Positions 17,307-26,087 of a stretch of DNA of 64,000 nucleotides are shown one piece after another. The DNA comes from Salinimicrobium profundisediminis (GTDB lineage: Bacteria > Bacteroidota > Bacteroidia > Flavobacteriales > Flavobacteriaceae). The notes under the pieces are model-generated. The model worked only from the letters and a program-made list of their open reading frames with translations, searched no databases and was not told the DNA's origin. The stretch's first letter is position 1. The number at the start of each line of letters is the position of its first letter. The stretch covers positions 1 through 64,000 of the forward strand of contig NZ_JAPJDA010000015.1 in NCBI RefSeq assembly GCF_026241755.1, given 5' to 3'. Made by a program: the position numbers and the translations under genes.

Positions 17307-18578
17307 ATGAATATTCTCATCCTTGGTTCAGGAGGCCGCGAACATACTTTCGCACATCAACTATCTCAAAGCAGTCACTGCGATAAACTCTTTATAGCAC
17401 CCGGTAACGCCGGCACCTCGGCTATAGCTACAAATGTAGCGGTGAGTGTCAATGATTTTGAAGCTGTAAAAGAGCTGGTGCTAAGGGAAAAAATTGAGAT
17501 GATGGTGGTGGGGCCAGAAGATCCCCTGGTTAATGGTATCGTTGATTTTTTCAGGCAGGATGAGCAATTGAAGCAGGTAGCGGTAATTGGCCCGTCAAAG
17601 AGAGGTGCCTTGCTGGAAGGAAGTAAAGAGAGAGCCAAGGAGTTTATGGCCATGCACAACATTCCTACTGCGGCGTATGAGAGCTTTACTAAAGAAAGTC
17701 TTGCCGCCGGAAAGGAATTTCTTACCACCCTCAAGCCACCGTACGTGCTAAAAGCTGATGGTCTTGCTGCCGGAAAAGGTGTCCTGATCCTGAATTCCCT
17801 TGAAGAAGCACAGAATGAACTGGAAAATATGCTCACCCAAAATAAATTTGGATCTGCCGGAAATACCGTGGTGATCGAAGAATTCCTGGACGGGATTGAG
17901 CTCAGTGTTTTTGTACTTACCGATGGAAAGAATTATAAGATCCTGCCAACAGCAAAGGATTATAAGCGTATTGGCGAAGGAGACACAGGCCTGAATACCG
18001 GCGGAATGGGTGCAATTTCTCCCGTTCCTTTTGCCGATGAGGTTTTTATGCAGAAGGTTGAAGAGAGGATTGTAAAACCGACTATTGCCGGGCTTGAAGC
18101 CGAAGATATTGACTATAAAGGTTTTGTTTTTATTGGTCTTATTAAAGTTGGAGAAGAGCCTTATGTGATTGAATACAACGTAAGAATGGGTGATCCCGAA
18201 ACAGAGGTTGTATTACCCCGCGTAGAGTCTGATCTTGTTGAGGTATTTCAGAAAATTTCTGAAGGGAAACTGAGTGAAATTGAGCTTAAAGTGAAGGAAG
18301 AAGCTGCAGCTACTTTAATGCTGGTATCTGGCGGATATCCTGAAGATTACGAAAAGGGAAAAGAAATTACCGGTCTTAATGACATCGACGGATCAATCGT
18401 TTTTCACGCAGGAACTGTAGAAAAAGATGGAAAGGTCTTAACCAATGGTGGCCGTGTTATCGCTATCACCTCTTTTGGAAAAGATTTCCGGGAGGCCATA
18501 AAAAAATCTTATCAAAATGCCGAAAAACTTCATTTTGATAAGATGTATTTTAGGAAGGATATAGGTTTTGACCTCTAG
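17307..18578 (+). CDS. purD: Phosphoribosylamine--glycine ligase
   Basis: A 423-residue ATP-grasp enzyme of purine synthesis, ligating glycine to 5-phosphoribosylamine. MNILILGSGGREHTFAHQL, KADGLAAGKGVLIL, EEFLDGIELSVFVLTDG, DYKRIGEGDTGLNTGGMGAISP and YNVRMGDPETEVVLPR are all diagnostic GARS blocks. I start at the ATG at 17307, since the in-frame TTG at 17280 adds a non-conserved leader. The stop codon TAG overlaps the stop of the convergent membrane-protein gene at a shared CTAG. Confidence 0.96.
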   Translation: MNILILGSGGREHTFAHQLSQSSHCDKLFIAPGNAGTSAIATNVAVSVNDFEAVKELVLREKIEMMVVGPEDPLVNGIVDFFRQDEQLKQVAVIGPSKRGALLEGSKERAKEFMAMHNIPTAAYESFTKESLAAGKEFLTTLKPPYVLKADGLAAGKGVLILNSLEEAQNELENMLTQNKFGSAGNTVVIEEFLDGIELSVFVLTDGKNYKILPTAKDYKRIGEGDTGLNTGGMGAISPVPFADEVFMQKVEERIVKPTIAGLEAEDIDYKGFVFIGLIKVGEEPYVIEYNVRMGDPETEVVLPRVESDLVEVFQKISEGKLSEIELKVKEEAAATLMLVSGGYPEDYEKGKEITGLNDIDGSIVFHAGTVEKDGKVLTNGGRVIAITSFGKDFREAIKKSYQNAEKLHFDKMYFRKDIGFDL

Positions 18579-18805
18579 CCCAGGAAAGAATGGGCGCTGG
18601 TTTCGCGCTTTTCCTCGTTACGGTCGTTGAATTTCTTTAGCTGCAACATCCAGTAAATAAAAGCTGCTGCCGCAATTAACATAAAGATCCAGTTTACAGC
18701 GTTTGCCAACCACCAGCTATCCAGCTCTAAATTGGCAAGCCCGTTGAACGGTGCGAACAGGTAATCTTCAAAAATGGTCTGTATCCCCTCGAAAAAATCC
18801 TTCAT
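18575..18805 (-). CDS. Small flavobacterial membrane protein, DUF6341-like
   Basis: A 76-residue protein starting MKDFFEGIQTIFEDYLFAPFNGLANLELDSWWLANAVNWIFML, with one membrane helix (about 35-57) and a charged cytoplasmic tail (KFNDRNEEKRE). I link it to DUF6341 because of its sequence start and its position between purD and a DUF6427-like gene, a neighbourhood I remember from other Flavobacteriia; this was not checked. The frame can be extended upstream to 18907 but that would run into the divergent gene, so I use the ATG at 18805. Function unknown. Confidence 0.7.
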   Translation of the reverse strand: MKDFFEGIQTIFEDYLFAPFNGLANLELDSWWLANAVNWIFMLIAAAAFIYWMLQLKKFNDRNEEKRETSAHSFLG

Positions 18806-18845
18806 AGTAGCTATATTTAACTCCACAAAAATATAAAAAACCCTA

Positions 18846-19766
18846 ATGCTAACAAGCTTTTTTAGCAATTCAAGGCCTATTAACTTCATTGTAGTGGCCG
18901 TGTACATCTTTATTTTTTATCTTTTTGCTAACCTGCAGGCACTGTTTTCAGCGCCTTTTTGGGTCATTTGGCAGGAGGTAGGAATGTTCCTGATACTGGT
19001 GCTGAGTGTTTTTATTCTCAATTTTATTTCGGGAAGAAATGAGCTTACGGGGCGAAATGCCTATAAAAGTATTTTGTTTGCAGGTTTTCTTTGCATGTTT
19101 AGCGCTGCATTGCAAAACAATGATGTTATAATAGCCAATTTATTTCTACTCCTTGCGCTGCGCCGCATCCTGTCTCTTAAATCACAGCGTGAAACAGTGA
19201 AAAAAATCTTTGATGCAACTTTCTGGATAGGGGTAGCATCGCTCTTTTATTTTTGGAGCATTCTTTTCTTATTCGTGGTCTACTTTGGCCTTCTGGTACA
19301 TGTGGGGCACAGGTTTAAAAACTGGCTGGTGCCGGTGGCGGCCCTTCTGGCACTGCTCTCCATTGTTACAAGTGTAGATCTTTTAATTACCGACACCTTC
19401 TACACCCTGGCCGACTGGACCCAGGCAATTAACCTCGATTTTGAGCAATACCGCAATCTGTCCCTTCTCATTCCTTCGGCTTTTCTCTTTGCGCTTACCC
19501 TGTGGTCATCTTTTTTCTATGTTCTTATCATTCAAAAAGCCAGTGCCAACGCCAAATCTTCCCTGTTCATAATTTTACTTTGTGCCGGGGTGGCTTTAAC
19601 TGTTGGGGTCCTGGCACCTACCAAAAATGGCAGTGAATTGATGTTTTTCTTCGCGCCATTAGCAATTATGGTAACCAATTACTTTCAAAGTATGAAAGAC
19701 CAGTGGTTCAAAGAAATGTTGTTTCTCACCATAATCCTGCTGCCCGTGCTGCTTCTGCTGCTGTAA
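18846..19766 (+). CDS. Polytopic membrane protein, DUF6427-like
   Basis: A 306-residue, very hydrophobic protein with about eight predicted membrane spans. Recognisable stretches are MLTSFFSNSRPINFIVVAVYI, FLCMFSAALQNNDVIIANLFLLLALRRILSLKSQ and VYFGLLVHVGHRFKNW. I associate it with the flavobacterial family DUF6427 (from memory). It is divergently transcribed from the 76-residue membrane protein across only 40 bases, so the promoters must overlap. No function can be assigned. Confidence 0.72.
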   Translation: MLTSFFSNSRPINFIVVAVYIFIFYLFANLQALFSAPFWVIWQEVGMFLILVLSVFILNFISGRNELTGRNAYKSILFAGFLCMFSAALQNNDVIIANLFLLLALRRILSLKSQRETVKKIFDATFWIGVASLFYFWSILFLFVVYFGLLVHVGHRFKNWLVPVAALLALLSIVTSVDLLITDTFYTLADWTQAINLDFEQYRNLSLLIPSAFLFALTLWSSFFYVLIIQKASANAKSSLFIILLCAGVALTVGVLAPTKNGSELMFFFAPLAIMVTNYFQSMKDQWFKEMLFLTIILLPVLLLLL

Positions 19767-19816
19767 CAAAGCTTCAGAAGATTGAAAATCACCCTTCAAA
19801 AAATCTAAAAATCCGG

Positions 19817-19824
19817 TACCTTTG
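19817..19824 (+). promoter_or_regulatory. Flavobacterial -7-like box upstream of the DUF4254 gene
   Basis: TACCTTTG fits TAnnTTTG and overlaps an in-frame TTG at 19822, favouring the ATG at 19879 as the real start. The -33 element is not evident. Confidence 0.4.
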
Positions 19825-19878
19825 CCAGAATTGTTAATCGGTGGTTTTTCTTCCGAAGAACCTCTAAAATTTCAGCAT

Positions 19879-20490
19879 ATGTTTTCAGATAAAGCAAATA
19901 AGATCTTTCAGGAAGTAATAGAGAAGTATCATGAGATAAATACGGTAGGGCAGGAGTTTCACAACCCTTTCGATGAGAAGGAACAGCTCCTGGAGCACCT
20001 TTTGTACCGCAAGTGCTGGATAGATACCGTGCAATGGCATTATGAAGATATTATTCGCGATCCAAACATTGATCCTGTTGCAGCGCTTAAGCTAAAAAGG
20101 CAAATTGATGCCTCAAACCAGGATCGTACCGATATGGTGGAATACCTTGACAGTTACTTTCTTGACAAGTATAAAGAAGTGGAGCCAAAAGAGGATGCGA
20201 CGATCAATTCTGAAAGCCCCGCCTGGGCTATTGACAGGCTTTCTATCCTGGCGCTCAAGATCTATCACATGAACGAAGAGGCCAATCGCGTTGATGCCGG
20301 GCAGGAACACATGATTAAATGCCAGGCAAAGCTCGATGTCTTGCTGGAGCAGCGTGTAGACCTTTCTACAGCAATCAATCAGTTACTCGGCGATATCGCC
20401 AGTGGTGATAAATACATGAAGGTGTACAGGCAAATGAAGATGTACAACGATGATGATCTTAACCCTGTTTTAAGAGGGGCTAAAAAATAG
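19879..20490 (+). CDS. DUF4254 family protein
   Basis: A 203-residue soluble, mostly helical protein: MFSDKANKIFQEVIEKYHEIN, then LLYRKCWIDTVQWHYEDIIRDPNIDPVAALKLKRQIDASNQDRTDMVEYLDSYF and a C-terminal LLGDIASGDKYMKVYRQMKMYNDDDLNPVL. These are conserved blocks of DUF4254, a family almost always found next to a family 9 glycosyltransferase, as here (10 bases to the next gene). Function is unknown; the pairing suggests a role with lipopolysaccharide-type glycosylation. Confidence 0.85.
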   Translation: MFSDKANKIFQEVIEKYHEINTVGQEFHNPFDEKEQLLEHLLYRKCWIDTVQWHYEDIIRDPNIDPVAALKLKRQIDASNQDRTDMVEYLDSYFLDKYKEVEPKEDATINSESPAWAIDRLSILALKIYHMNEEANRVDAGQEHMIKCQAKLDVLLEQRVDLSTAINQLLGDIASGDKYMKVYRQMKMYNDDDLNPVLRGAKK

Positions 20491-20499
20491 CATTTTTGG

Positions 20500-21537
20500 A
20501 TGGAAAGACCGCACCACATTTTAGTTATACGCCTCTCGGCCATGGGAGATGTGGCGATGATGGTGCCTGTTCTCAAAGCTTTTACTGAAAAATATCCCGA
20601 TGTTAAGCTCACCCTGCTTACCCCACGGTTTTTCGCCCCCATGTTCAAAGATCTTTCTAATGTTCAGATTTTTGAAGCTGAAGTAAAAGGAAGACACAAA
20701 GGCATCTTCGGACTCAAAAAGCTTTCTTCGGAATTGCTTGACCTTAAAATTGATGCCGTTGCCGACCTTCACAATGTACTGCGGTCTAATATTCTGAAGT
20801 TATTTTTTAAGCTGAAGGGAATCCCGGTACGCCAGCTGGACAAAGGCCGGAAGGAGAAAAAAGCCCTCACCCGAAGCAATAACAAGATCTTTGAACAACT
20901 GAAGGCAACCCATGAGCGGTATACTGAAGTTTTTGATAAACTCGGCTATCCCATAGATATCAATTCTGTGCAGGTACTAGAAAAGCAGGAATTGACCGAA
21001 AATCTTAGCGCTATAACAGGGGAAAAGGATAAGAACTGGATAGGAATTGCACCTTTTGCCCAGCATGCTTCCAAGGCTTATCCCGAAGATCTCATGAAAG
21101 AGGTTTTACTGAAGCTTCAAAAAGGGCAAAATTTGAGGATATTTTTGTTCGGGGGAGGTAAAGAAGAAACCGGGAAACTGGCCGCGTGGGAGAAAGAATT
21201 TTCCAATGCTGTTTCAGTAGCCGGGAAGTTATCTTTTGAAGAAGAGCTTTCTCTTATTTCAAACCTTGATCTTATGCTGGCAATGGACAGCGGTAACGGA
21301 CACCTCGCAGCCAATTTTGGAGTGCCGGTGATCACTATTTGGGGGCTCACTCATCCCTACACCGGATTCGCCCCATTCCGTCAACCCGAAACAAACTCCC
21401 TGCTGCCCGATCTTCAGAAATACCCCGCTATTCCCACCTCCATCTACGGAAAAAACATTCCGCAGGGATATGAAGAGGTGATGAGGAGCATTCCGCCGCA
21501 AAAGGTAGTGGAAAAGATTAATGAAATATTGAACTGA
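20500..21537 (+). CDS. Family 9 glycosyltransferase (heptosyltransferase-like)
   Basis: A 345-residue GT-B enzyme. ILVIRLSAMGDVAMMVPVLKAF is the typical GT9 N-terminus and IGIAPFAQHASKAYPEDLMKEV, LFGGGKEE and the LDLMLAMDSGNGHLAANFGVPVITIWGLTHPYTGFAPF block is the C-terminal nucleotide-sugar site. Such enzymes add heptose or related sugars to the lipid A core on the cytoplasmic face of the inner membrane. Transcript end is well defined by the hairpin at 21586-21626. Confidence 0.9.
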   Translation: MERPHHILVIRLSAMGDVAMMVPVLKAFTEKYPDVKLTLLTPRFFAPMFKDLSNVQIFEAEVKGRHKGIFGLKKLSSELLDLKIDAVADLHNVLRSNILKLFFKLKGIPVRQLDKGRKEKKALTRSNNKIFEQLKATHERYTEVFDKLGYPIDINSVQVLEKQELTENLSAITGEKDKNWIGIAPFAQHASKAYPEDLMKEVLLKLQKGQNLRIFLFGGGKEETGKLAAWEKEFSNAVSVAGKLSFEEELSLISNLDLMLAMDSGNGHLAANFGVPVITIWGLTHPYTGFAPFRQPETNSLLPDLQKYPAIPTSIYGKNIPQGYEEVMRSIPPQKVVEKINEILN

Positions 21538-21585
21538 CATTTGAAAGCTTCAGAACTAAATTCCAAGCACCAAATTCTAAATACC

Positions 21586-21626
21586 AAAAGGGGTTCCAAA
21601 AATGTCATTTTTGGAACCCCTTTTTT
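21586..21626 (+). terminator. Rho-independent terminator after the family 9 glycosyltransferase
   Basis: A long near-perfect hairpin (arm AAAAGGGGTTCCAAAAA, matched arm TTTTTGGAACCCCTTTT) ends in six Ts. It isolates the housekeeping flank from the glycan locus that begins at 21722. It is symmetric enough to work on both strands. Confidence 0.92.
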
Positions 21627-21681
21627 AAAGTGAGAAGTCTCATATCAATATCTCAATAAATAGCTGGGTTGAAATGTTTAT

Positions 21682-21689
21682 TAAATTTG
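21682..21689 (+). promoter_or_regulatory. Flavobacterial -7-like box upstream of the first GH92 gene
   Basis: TAAATTTG fits TAnnTTTG about 33 bases before the ATG and after the preceding terminator, so this gene seems to have its own promoter. No good -33 element is seen. Confidence 0.4.
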
Positions 21690-21721
21690 CCATTTTTGAG
21701 TAGAAAATCCTTACATAGATT

Positions 21722-23968
21722 ATGAACAAAAACGTCCTTTCCTTATTGAGCCTCGGTGTCTTCTTCCTCTCTTCCTGTAATCGTGATATGCACAAGGAAC
21801 CATCTAATGAGGCGCAGGTAACAACATTTGTTGATCCGTTTATTGGAACTGGTGGGCATGGCCATACCTATCCAGGTGCCACCGTACCCTTTGGAATGAT
21901 CCAGCTAAGTCCCGATAACGGGAAACAAGGTTGGGACTGGTCTTCGGGTTACCACATTTCTGACACCCTTATAGTGGGCTTCAGTCATTTGCACCTTAGT
22001 GGTACCGGAATCGGAGATTTGGCCGATTTGCTTTTTATGCCTGCCAACAAGAAGATCGATTTAACCACTCCGGTTGAAACAAGGGACGATATTCCGTACA
22101 AATCTGTTTTTAGCCATTCAAAAGAAGAGGCATCTCCCGGTTACTACAGGGTTTTTCTTGAAGATCCTGAGGTAGAGGTGGAGTTGACAGCTTCTGCGAG
22201 AACAGGCTATCAAAAATATAAATATAGCCAGGCAGGAGAACAATCGGTAATAGTTGATCTCGGGTTTGCCATTAACTGGGACACCCCGCTGGCAACCAAA
22301 ATAACGATTGAAGACGATTACACTATAAGCGGATTTAGACACAGTACCGGGTGGGCAAAGAATCAAAAAGTATTTTTTGTTGCAAAATTTTCCAGTCCTA
22401 TTGTTTCAAAATCATTAGTTAGTGATAGCCAGGAAGTAAATGAAAATAGCGCGGAAGGGGCTAAAACTGCTACCCAGTTATTTTTTGATTTAGAAAAAGC
22501 TAATGAACTGCAGGTAAAATTAGCGTTGTCTTCGGTGAGCATAGAGAATGCGAGACAGAATCTGGATAATGAAAAAAGCGATTTTGACGTTGCCAAAAAT
22601 GAGGCTGCTGCATTGTGGGAAGATGCTTTAAAAGGTATCAAAGTGGAGACGAAAGAGGATTCTCTTAAAACAATATTCTATACTGCCTTGTATCACACTA
22701 AAGTGGCACCAGTTATATTTAGTGATAAGAATGGAGAATTCCGTGCTTCAAATGACAGTATTTTAAAGGCACAGGATTTTACTGCCTACACCACGCTTTC
22801 TTTATGGGATACTTTTAGGGCACAGCAACCGCTACTCACTTTGACCGATCCTGATAAAGTTTCAGATATCATAAAATCAATGCTGGCGTATTATAAAATT
22901 GAAGGAGCGCTGCCGGTCTGGACGCTTTATGGAAATGAAACCAATACAATGACAGGGTACCACTCTATACCGGTTATTGCCGAGGCCTATTTCAAGGGAA
23001 TAAGAGATTTTAATGTTGCAGAGGCTTATGAAGCCATGAAAAACACCATGATGCAGGATCAACGCGGATTAAAGTTTTATAAAGAATACGGCTATATACC
23101 GTTCCGGGAACTTGATGAATCTGTGACTTACGCCCTTGAATATGCATATAACGACTGGTGTGTTGCTCAAATGGCAAAAGCTTTAAATAAACCCGAAGAT
23201 TATAAATACTTTTCGAATCGAGCCAAAGCATATCAAAAGTTGTTTGATGCTGAAACTGGTTTTATGAGAGGAAAGAGTGAAGATGGTAAATCCTGGAATA
23301 CACCGTTTGATCCAAAATTTTCCAGTCACATGGAGAATACAGATTATACCGAAGGTAATGCATGGCAGCATAGTTGGTTTGTTTTACATGAACCCCAGGA
23401 GCTAATTGAACTTCACGGCGGAGCAGAGAATTTCAGCAGTAAACTGGAGCAACTTTTTACTGAAGATTCAGAAATTAAGGGAGAAAATGCTTCAGCAGAT
23501 ATATCGGGACTTATTGGCCAGTATGCTCATGGGAATGAGCCAAGCCATCATATTGCATATTTATTCAACAAAGCAGGTAAACCCTGGCGAACGCAATTTT
23601 GGGTAAGGGAAATTTTATCAACACAATATTCTACGCAACCTGATGGTTTGAGCGGGAATGAAGATGCCGGGCAAATGTCTGCCTGGTATGTTTTTAGTTC
23701 TATGGGCTTGTATCCCTTTAATCCGGCTGCTGCCGAATATGAAATTGGAAGTCCTCTTTTTGAACAATCTGTAATTAAGTTGCCAGAAGGAAATACTTTT
23801 ACAATAAAGGCCGTAAATGTTTCTGATGAGCATCGATACATCCAATCGGCCACATTAAATGGTAAGGATTTTAATCGAACAACAATATCTCATTCAGAAA
23901 TTATTGACGGGGGTGAATTGATTTTTCAAATGGGGAGAGAGCCCAACAAAAATTGGGGGCTTAAGTAG
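21722..23968 (+). CDS. GH92 alpha-mannosidase, lipoprotein (copy 1)
   Basis: A 748-residue surface or periplasmic exo-alpha-mannosidase candidate. Lipobox LSSC puts the anchor at Cys19. Mature sequence starts FVDPFIGTGGHGHTYPGATVPFGMIQLSPDNG, the GH92 hallmark, and continues with FSHLHLSGTGIGDLADLLFMP and FSLWDTFRAQ-like TLSLWDTFRAQQPL. In the catalytic barrel the probable general acid is Glu544 (TEGNAWQ); HGNEPSHH (Glu606) and GNEDAGQMSAW (Asp648) form the rest of the calcium-dependent site. Family members are inverting and need calcium. It is closely similar to the GH92 at 26088 throughout, suggesting duplication. It is bounded by its own -7-like box and terminator. Confidence 0.95.
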   Translation: MNKNVLSLLSLGVFFLSSCNRDMHKEPSNEAQVTTFVDPFIGTGGHGHTYPGATVPFGMIQLSPDNGKQGWDWSSGYHISDTLIVGFSHLHLSGTGIGDLADLLFMPANKKIDLTTPVETRDDIPYKSVFSHSKEEASPGYYRVFLEDPEVEVELTASARTGYQKYKYSQAGEQSVIVDLGFAINWDTPLATKITIEDDYTISGFRHSTGWAKNQKVFFVAKFSSPIVSKSLVSDSQEVNENSAEGAKTATQLFFDLEKANELQVKLALSSVSIENARQNLDNEKSDFDVAKNEAAALWEDALKGIKVETKEDSLKTIFYTALYHTKVAPVIFSDKNGEFRASNDSILKAQDFTAYTTLSLWDTFRAQQPLLTLTDPDKVSDIIKSMLAYYKIEGALPVWTLYGNETNTMTGYHSIPVIAEAYFKGIRDFNVAEAYEAMKNTMMQDQRGLKFYKEYGYIPFRELDESVTYALEYAYNDWCVAQMAKALNKPEDYKYFSNRAKAYQKLFDAETGFMRGKSEDGKSWNTPFDPKFSSHMENTDYTEGNAWQHSWFVLHEPQELIELHGGAENFSSKLEQLFTEDSEIKGENASADISGLIGQYAHGNEPSHHIAYLFNKAGKPWRTQFWVREILSTQYSTQPDGLSGNEDAGQMSAWYVFSSMGLYPFNPAAAEYEIGSPLFEQSVIKLPEGNTFTIKAVNVSDEHRYIQSATLNGKDFNRTTISHSEIIDGGELIFQMGREPNKNWGLK

Positions 23969-24018
23969 TGACAAAAAAGATATTTAGCAAAAGCTCAACA
24001 AGGCAAGAAATATTAAAG

Positions 24019-24048
24019 TACCGGGTTTTAAAAGCTCCGGTATTTTTT
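24019..24048 (+). terminator. Rho-independent terminator after GH92 copy 1
   Basis: A 6-bp stem TACCGG/CCGGTA with a 12-base loop is followed by TTTTTT. It lies about 50 bases after the GH92 stop and before the convergent LytTR regulator, making copy 1 a single-gene transcript. Confidence 0.8.
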
Positions 24049-24171
24049 GCTCTAACAGGTGCAAATGGCTTTCAATAAAACGCTGCCTGAAATTGCCATT
24101 TTTGAAACCCTTGTGAATAGACATTTAGCCTTGCATGGTCTACACTATAAGGCTGAGGTGAAGCTTTTACA

Positions 24172-24876
24172 TTAGTATGTTTTAAGAAGCGTTTCTTTTA
24201 CATCGTTCAAATAGCTTCGACCAATAGTATATTTATTTCCGTCAATCTGCAAGCAATTGCCTTCTATGGCCTCTACTTTATCAAGGGAAATAGTAAATGA
24301 TCTGTGAATTCTAATAAACTTATCAGCAGGAAGACTATCAGTGAAATTACTTAAGGTTTGATGAACAATGTATTTGCCACTGGTGGTAATAATTCTAATA
24401 TAATCTTTTAGGCTCTCTACTATCTTAATATCATCCAGGTAGATCTTCTTCATTAACTTTTTATCCATTTTAATAAAGATGTGATCTTTTTCACTGGTGG
24501 TTTCTACGGTCCTGGTGGTTTGATTCCTTTTTAAAGCTTTATTCATGGCTTTTACAAAGCGGGGAAAGGATATGGGTTTAACCAAATAATCGAGCACCTC
24601 AAGTTCGTAGCTTTGTACTGCAAATTCGGCATGAGCTGTAGTAATAATCACCATGGGTTTCTTGCTGAGGCTCTTTAGAAGGCTATAGCCGTCTAAAACA
24701 GGCATGTTTATATCAAGGAATAGGAGATCTACCTCAGAATTTTCGAGATATTTCAGGCTTTCAACTGCGTTGTTAAAAGTGGCTGAAATACTTACATCTT
24801 TGAATTGAGACAGATGGTTCTTTATTACATTTATAGCTAAAGGTTCATCGTCAATAATTATGCACTTTAAGTTCAT
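24172..24876 (-). CDS. LytTR-type response regulator
   Basis: A 234-residue two-domain regulator. Residues 1-115 form the receiver: IIIDDEPLAI with the acidic pair, phosphoacceptor Asp55 in VDLLFLDINMP, TTAHAEFAVQSYELEVLDYLVKPISFPRF. Residues about 135-233 form a LytTR DNA-binding domain: DHIFIKMDKKLMKKIYLDDIKIVESLKDYIRI and FIRIHRSFTISLDKVEAIEGN. It overlaps the upstream kinase gene by four bases. As the only regulator inside the glycan locus it is the best candidate for controlling it; LytTR proteins usually bind paired direct repeats, but I did not find a convincing pair. Confidence 0.94.
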   Translation of the reverse strand: MNLKCIIIDDEPLAINVIKNHLSQFKDVSISATFNNAVESLKYLENSEVDLLFLDINMPVLDGYSLLKSLSKKPMVIITTAHAEFAVQSYELEVLDYLVKPISFPRFVKAMNKALKRNQTTRTVETTSEKDHIFIKMDKKLMKKIYLDDIKIVESLKDYIRIITTSGKYIVHQTLSNFTDSLPADKFIRIHRSFTISLDKVEAIEGNCLQIDGNKYTIGRSYLNDVKETLLKTY

Positions 24877-25955
24877 CGAAGTTTCAGTTTTAATTTTACG
24901 ATATACCTGTTCTTTTCTTCGTAATTCTGAAGTTCAAATTCGTCTTTACTGTATGCCAGTTCTAGCCTTTTTCTCACATTCGCAATTCCAATCCCTCCGG
25001 GCTGATTAAATTGAACCATAGAAGGTTGAGGAGGTAGCGTGTTAATGATTTTAAAAAGTAGAAAATCCTCCTGAACGGTGAAGGTAATAATTATGTCGGT
25101 TTTGCCAATCGTTTTATTTGCCCCATGTTTAATTGCGTTTTCTATAAAAGGAATTAAAAGCATGGAAGAAACTTTTTTACCTTCAATATCTCCCGTAATT
25201 GACATATTGACCTGTAATAGATCACCATACCTGATCTTTTCAAGATCCAGATAATTTTGAATGCAGATGATCTCTTTTTGAAGATCCTGTTTATTTTCAT
25301 TGGTCTCGTAAAGAAGATATCGCATTAACTCAGAGAGCTTCAAAATAGTTTCTGAAGCTTTGACAGACTTATCAAGAGATAAAGAGTAGATATTATTTAA
25401 GGTATTAAAGAAAAAGTGGGGCGATATCTGGGAACGTAGAAATTTTAATTCGGTTTCCAGTTGTGTTTTCTCAAGTTTAGCAACTCTTTTGCTCTCCTGC
25501 ATCCAGTCTATAGTTATTTTAAGTGCTGTAACAAATGAGATTACATAGAACTCTCCTAACATCATGGTAATCACATAGTTAAAACTAAATGTCGTGGTTT
25601 CTACAGGTCCTTCTGGCCAAACATTACTGCTTACCAAAAGAGAGGTTAGGTCAAATTTAACCCTCACCATTAAAAATATGGAAAGGATTACGGAAACAGC
25701 GAAGCTAAAAAAATGTCTTTTTTCAATAAACTTTGGGATAAAGATATAGATGGTGACATAACTTAGCAACATATGTATAGGGAAGCCTATAATATTTCCC
25801 TTGAGTGATAACAAGTAATCATCATAGTAGCTACCCCACCTGAGAACATTAAAAACAAAATAACAGAACCAAAATAATACATGGTGTTCTGGTCCAATTT
25901 TGTAGTAATCAGAGGTGCCGTTAAAGACCTTGTCGAAATGCTTTTGTAGTATCAT
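24873..25955 (-). CDS. LytS/YehU-type sensor histidine kinase
   Basis: A 360-residue membrane kinase with about four helices in the first 150 residues (for example around IIGFPIHMLLSYVTIYIFIP and FSFAVSVILSIFLMV), a short coiled coil (RVAKLEKTQLETELKFLRSQ), the His_kinase phosphoacceptor block ISPHFFFNTLNNIYSL (His180) and the ATP-binding PFIENAIKHG and GIGIANVRKRLELAY. No sizeable periplasmic sensor domain is visible, so the signal may be sensed in the membrane or from the cytoplasm. I start at the ATG at 25955 rather than the TTG at 25964. It is divergent from the main mannosidase operon. Confidence 0.93.
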   Translation of the reverse strand: MILQKHFDKVFNGTSDYYKIGPEHHVLFWFCYFVFNVLRWGSYYDDYLLSLKGNIIGFPIHMLLSYVTIYIFIPKFIEKRHFFSFAVSVILSIFLMVRVKFDLTSLLVSSNVWPEGPVETTTFSFNYVITMMLGEFYVISFVTALKITIDWMQESKRVAKLEKTQLETELKFLRSQISPHFFFNTLNNIYSLSLDKSVKASETILKLSELMRYLLYETNENKQDLQKEIICIQNYLDLEKIRYGDLLQVNMSITGDIEGKKVSSMLLIPFIENAIKHGANKTIGKTDIIITFTVQEDFLLFKIINTLPPQPSMVQFNQPGGIGIANVRKRLELAYSKDEFELQNYEEKNRYIVKLKLKLR

Positions 25956-26087
25956 AAATGCCAATTTCTGGCTGTTAAGCTTTCCAAAATTGTTGTTGGT
26001 CTAAATTACCTTTTTTGGATCCGGAATATATAAATAAATCTTGATATTTGTTAAGGAAATGTTGTAGTTCCCTCAAATTCTGCCTTA

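Noticed and set aside
24063-24101. Inverted repeat AAATGGC/GCCATTT after the GH92 copy 1 terminator
   Set aside because: Seven bases with a 25-base loop in AT-rich DNA is within chance expectation, and it has no T-tract.
21686-24106. The 13-mer TTGCCATTTTTGA found both before GH92 copy 1 and before the LytTR regulator stop
   Set aside because: A repeated AT-rich 13-mer is expected by chance in 64 kb, and the second copy does not precede any gene.
26041-26087. GTT-containing spaced repeats upstream of GH92 copy 2 as possible LytTR sites
   Set aside because: Spacing (11 and 16 bases) and flanking bases do not fit the usual LytTR paired-repeat pattern well enough.
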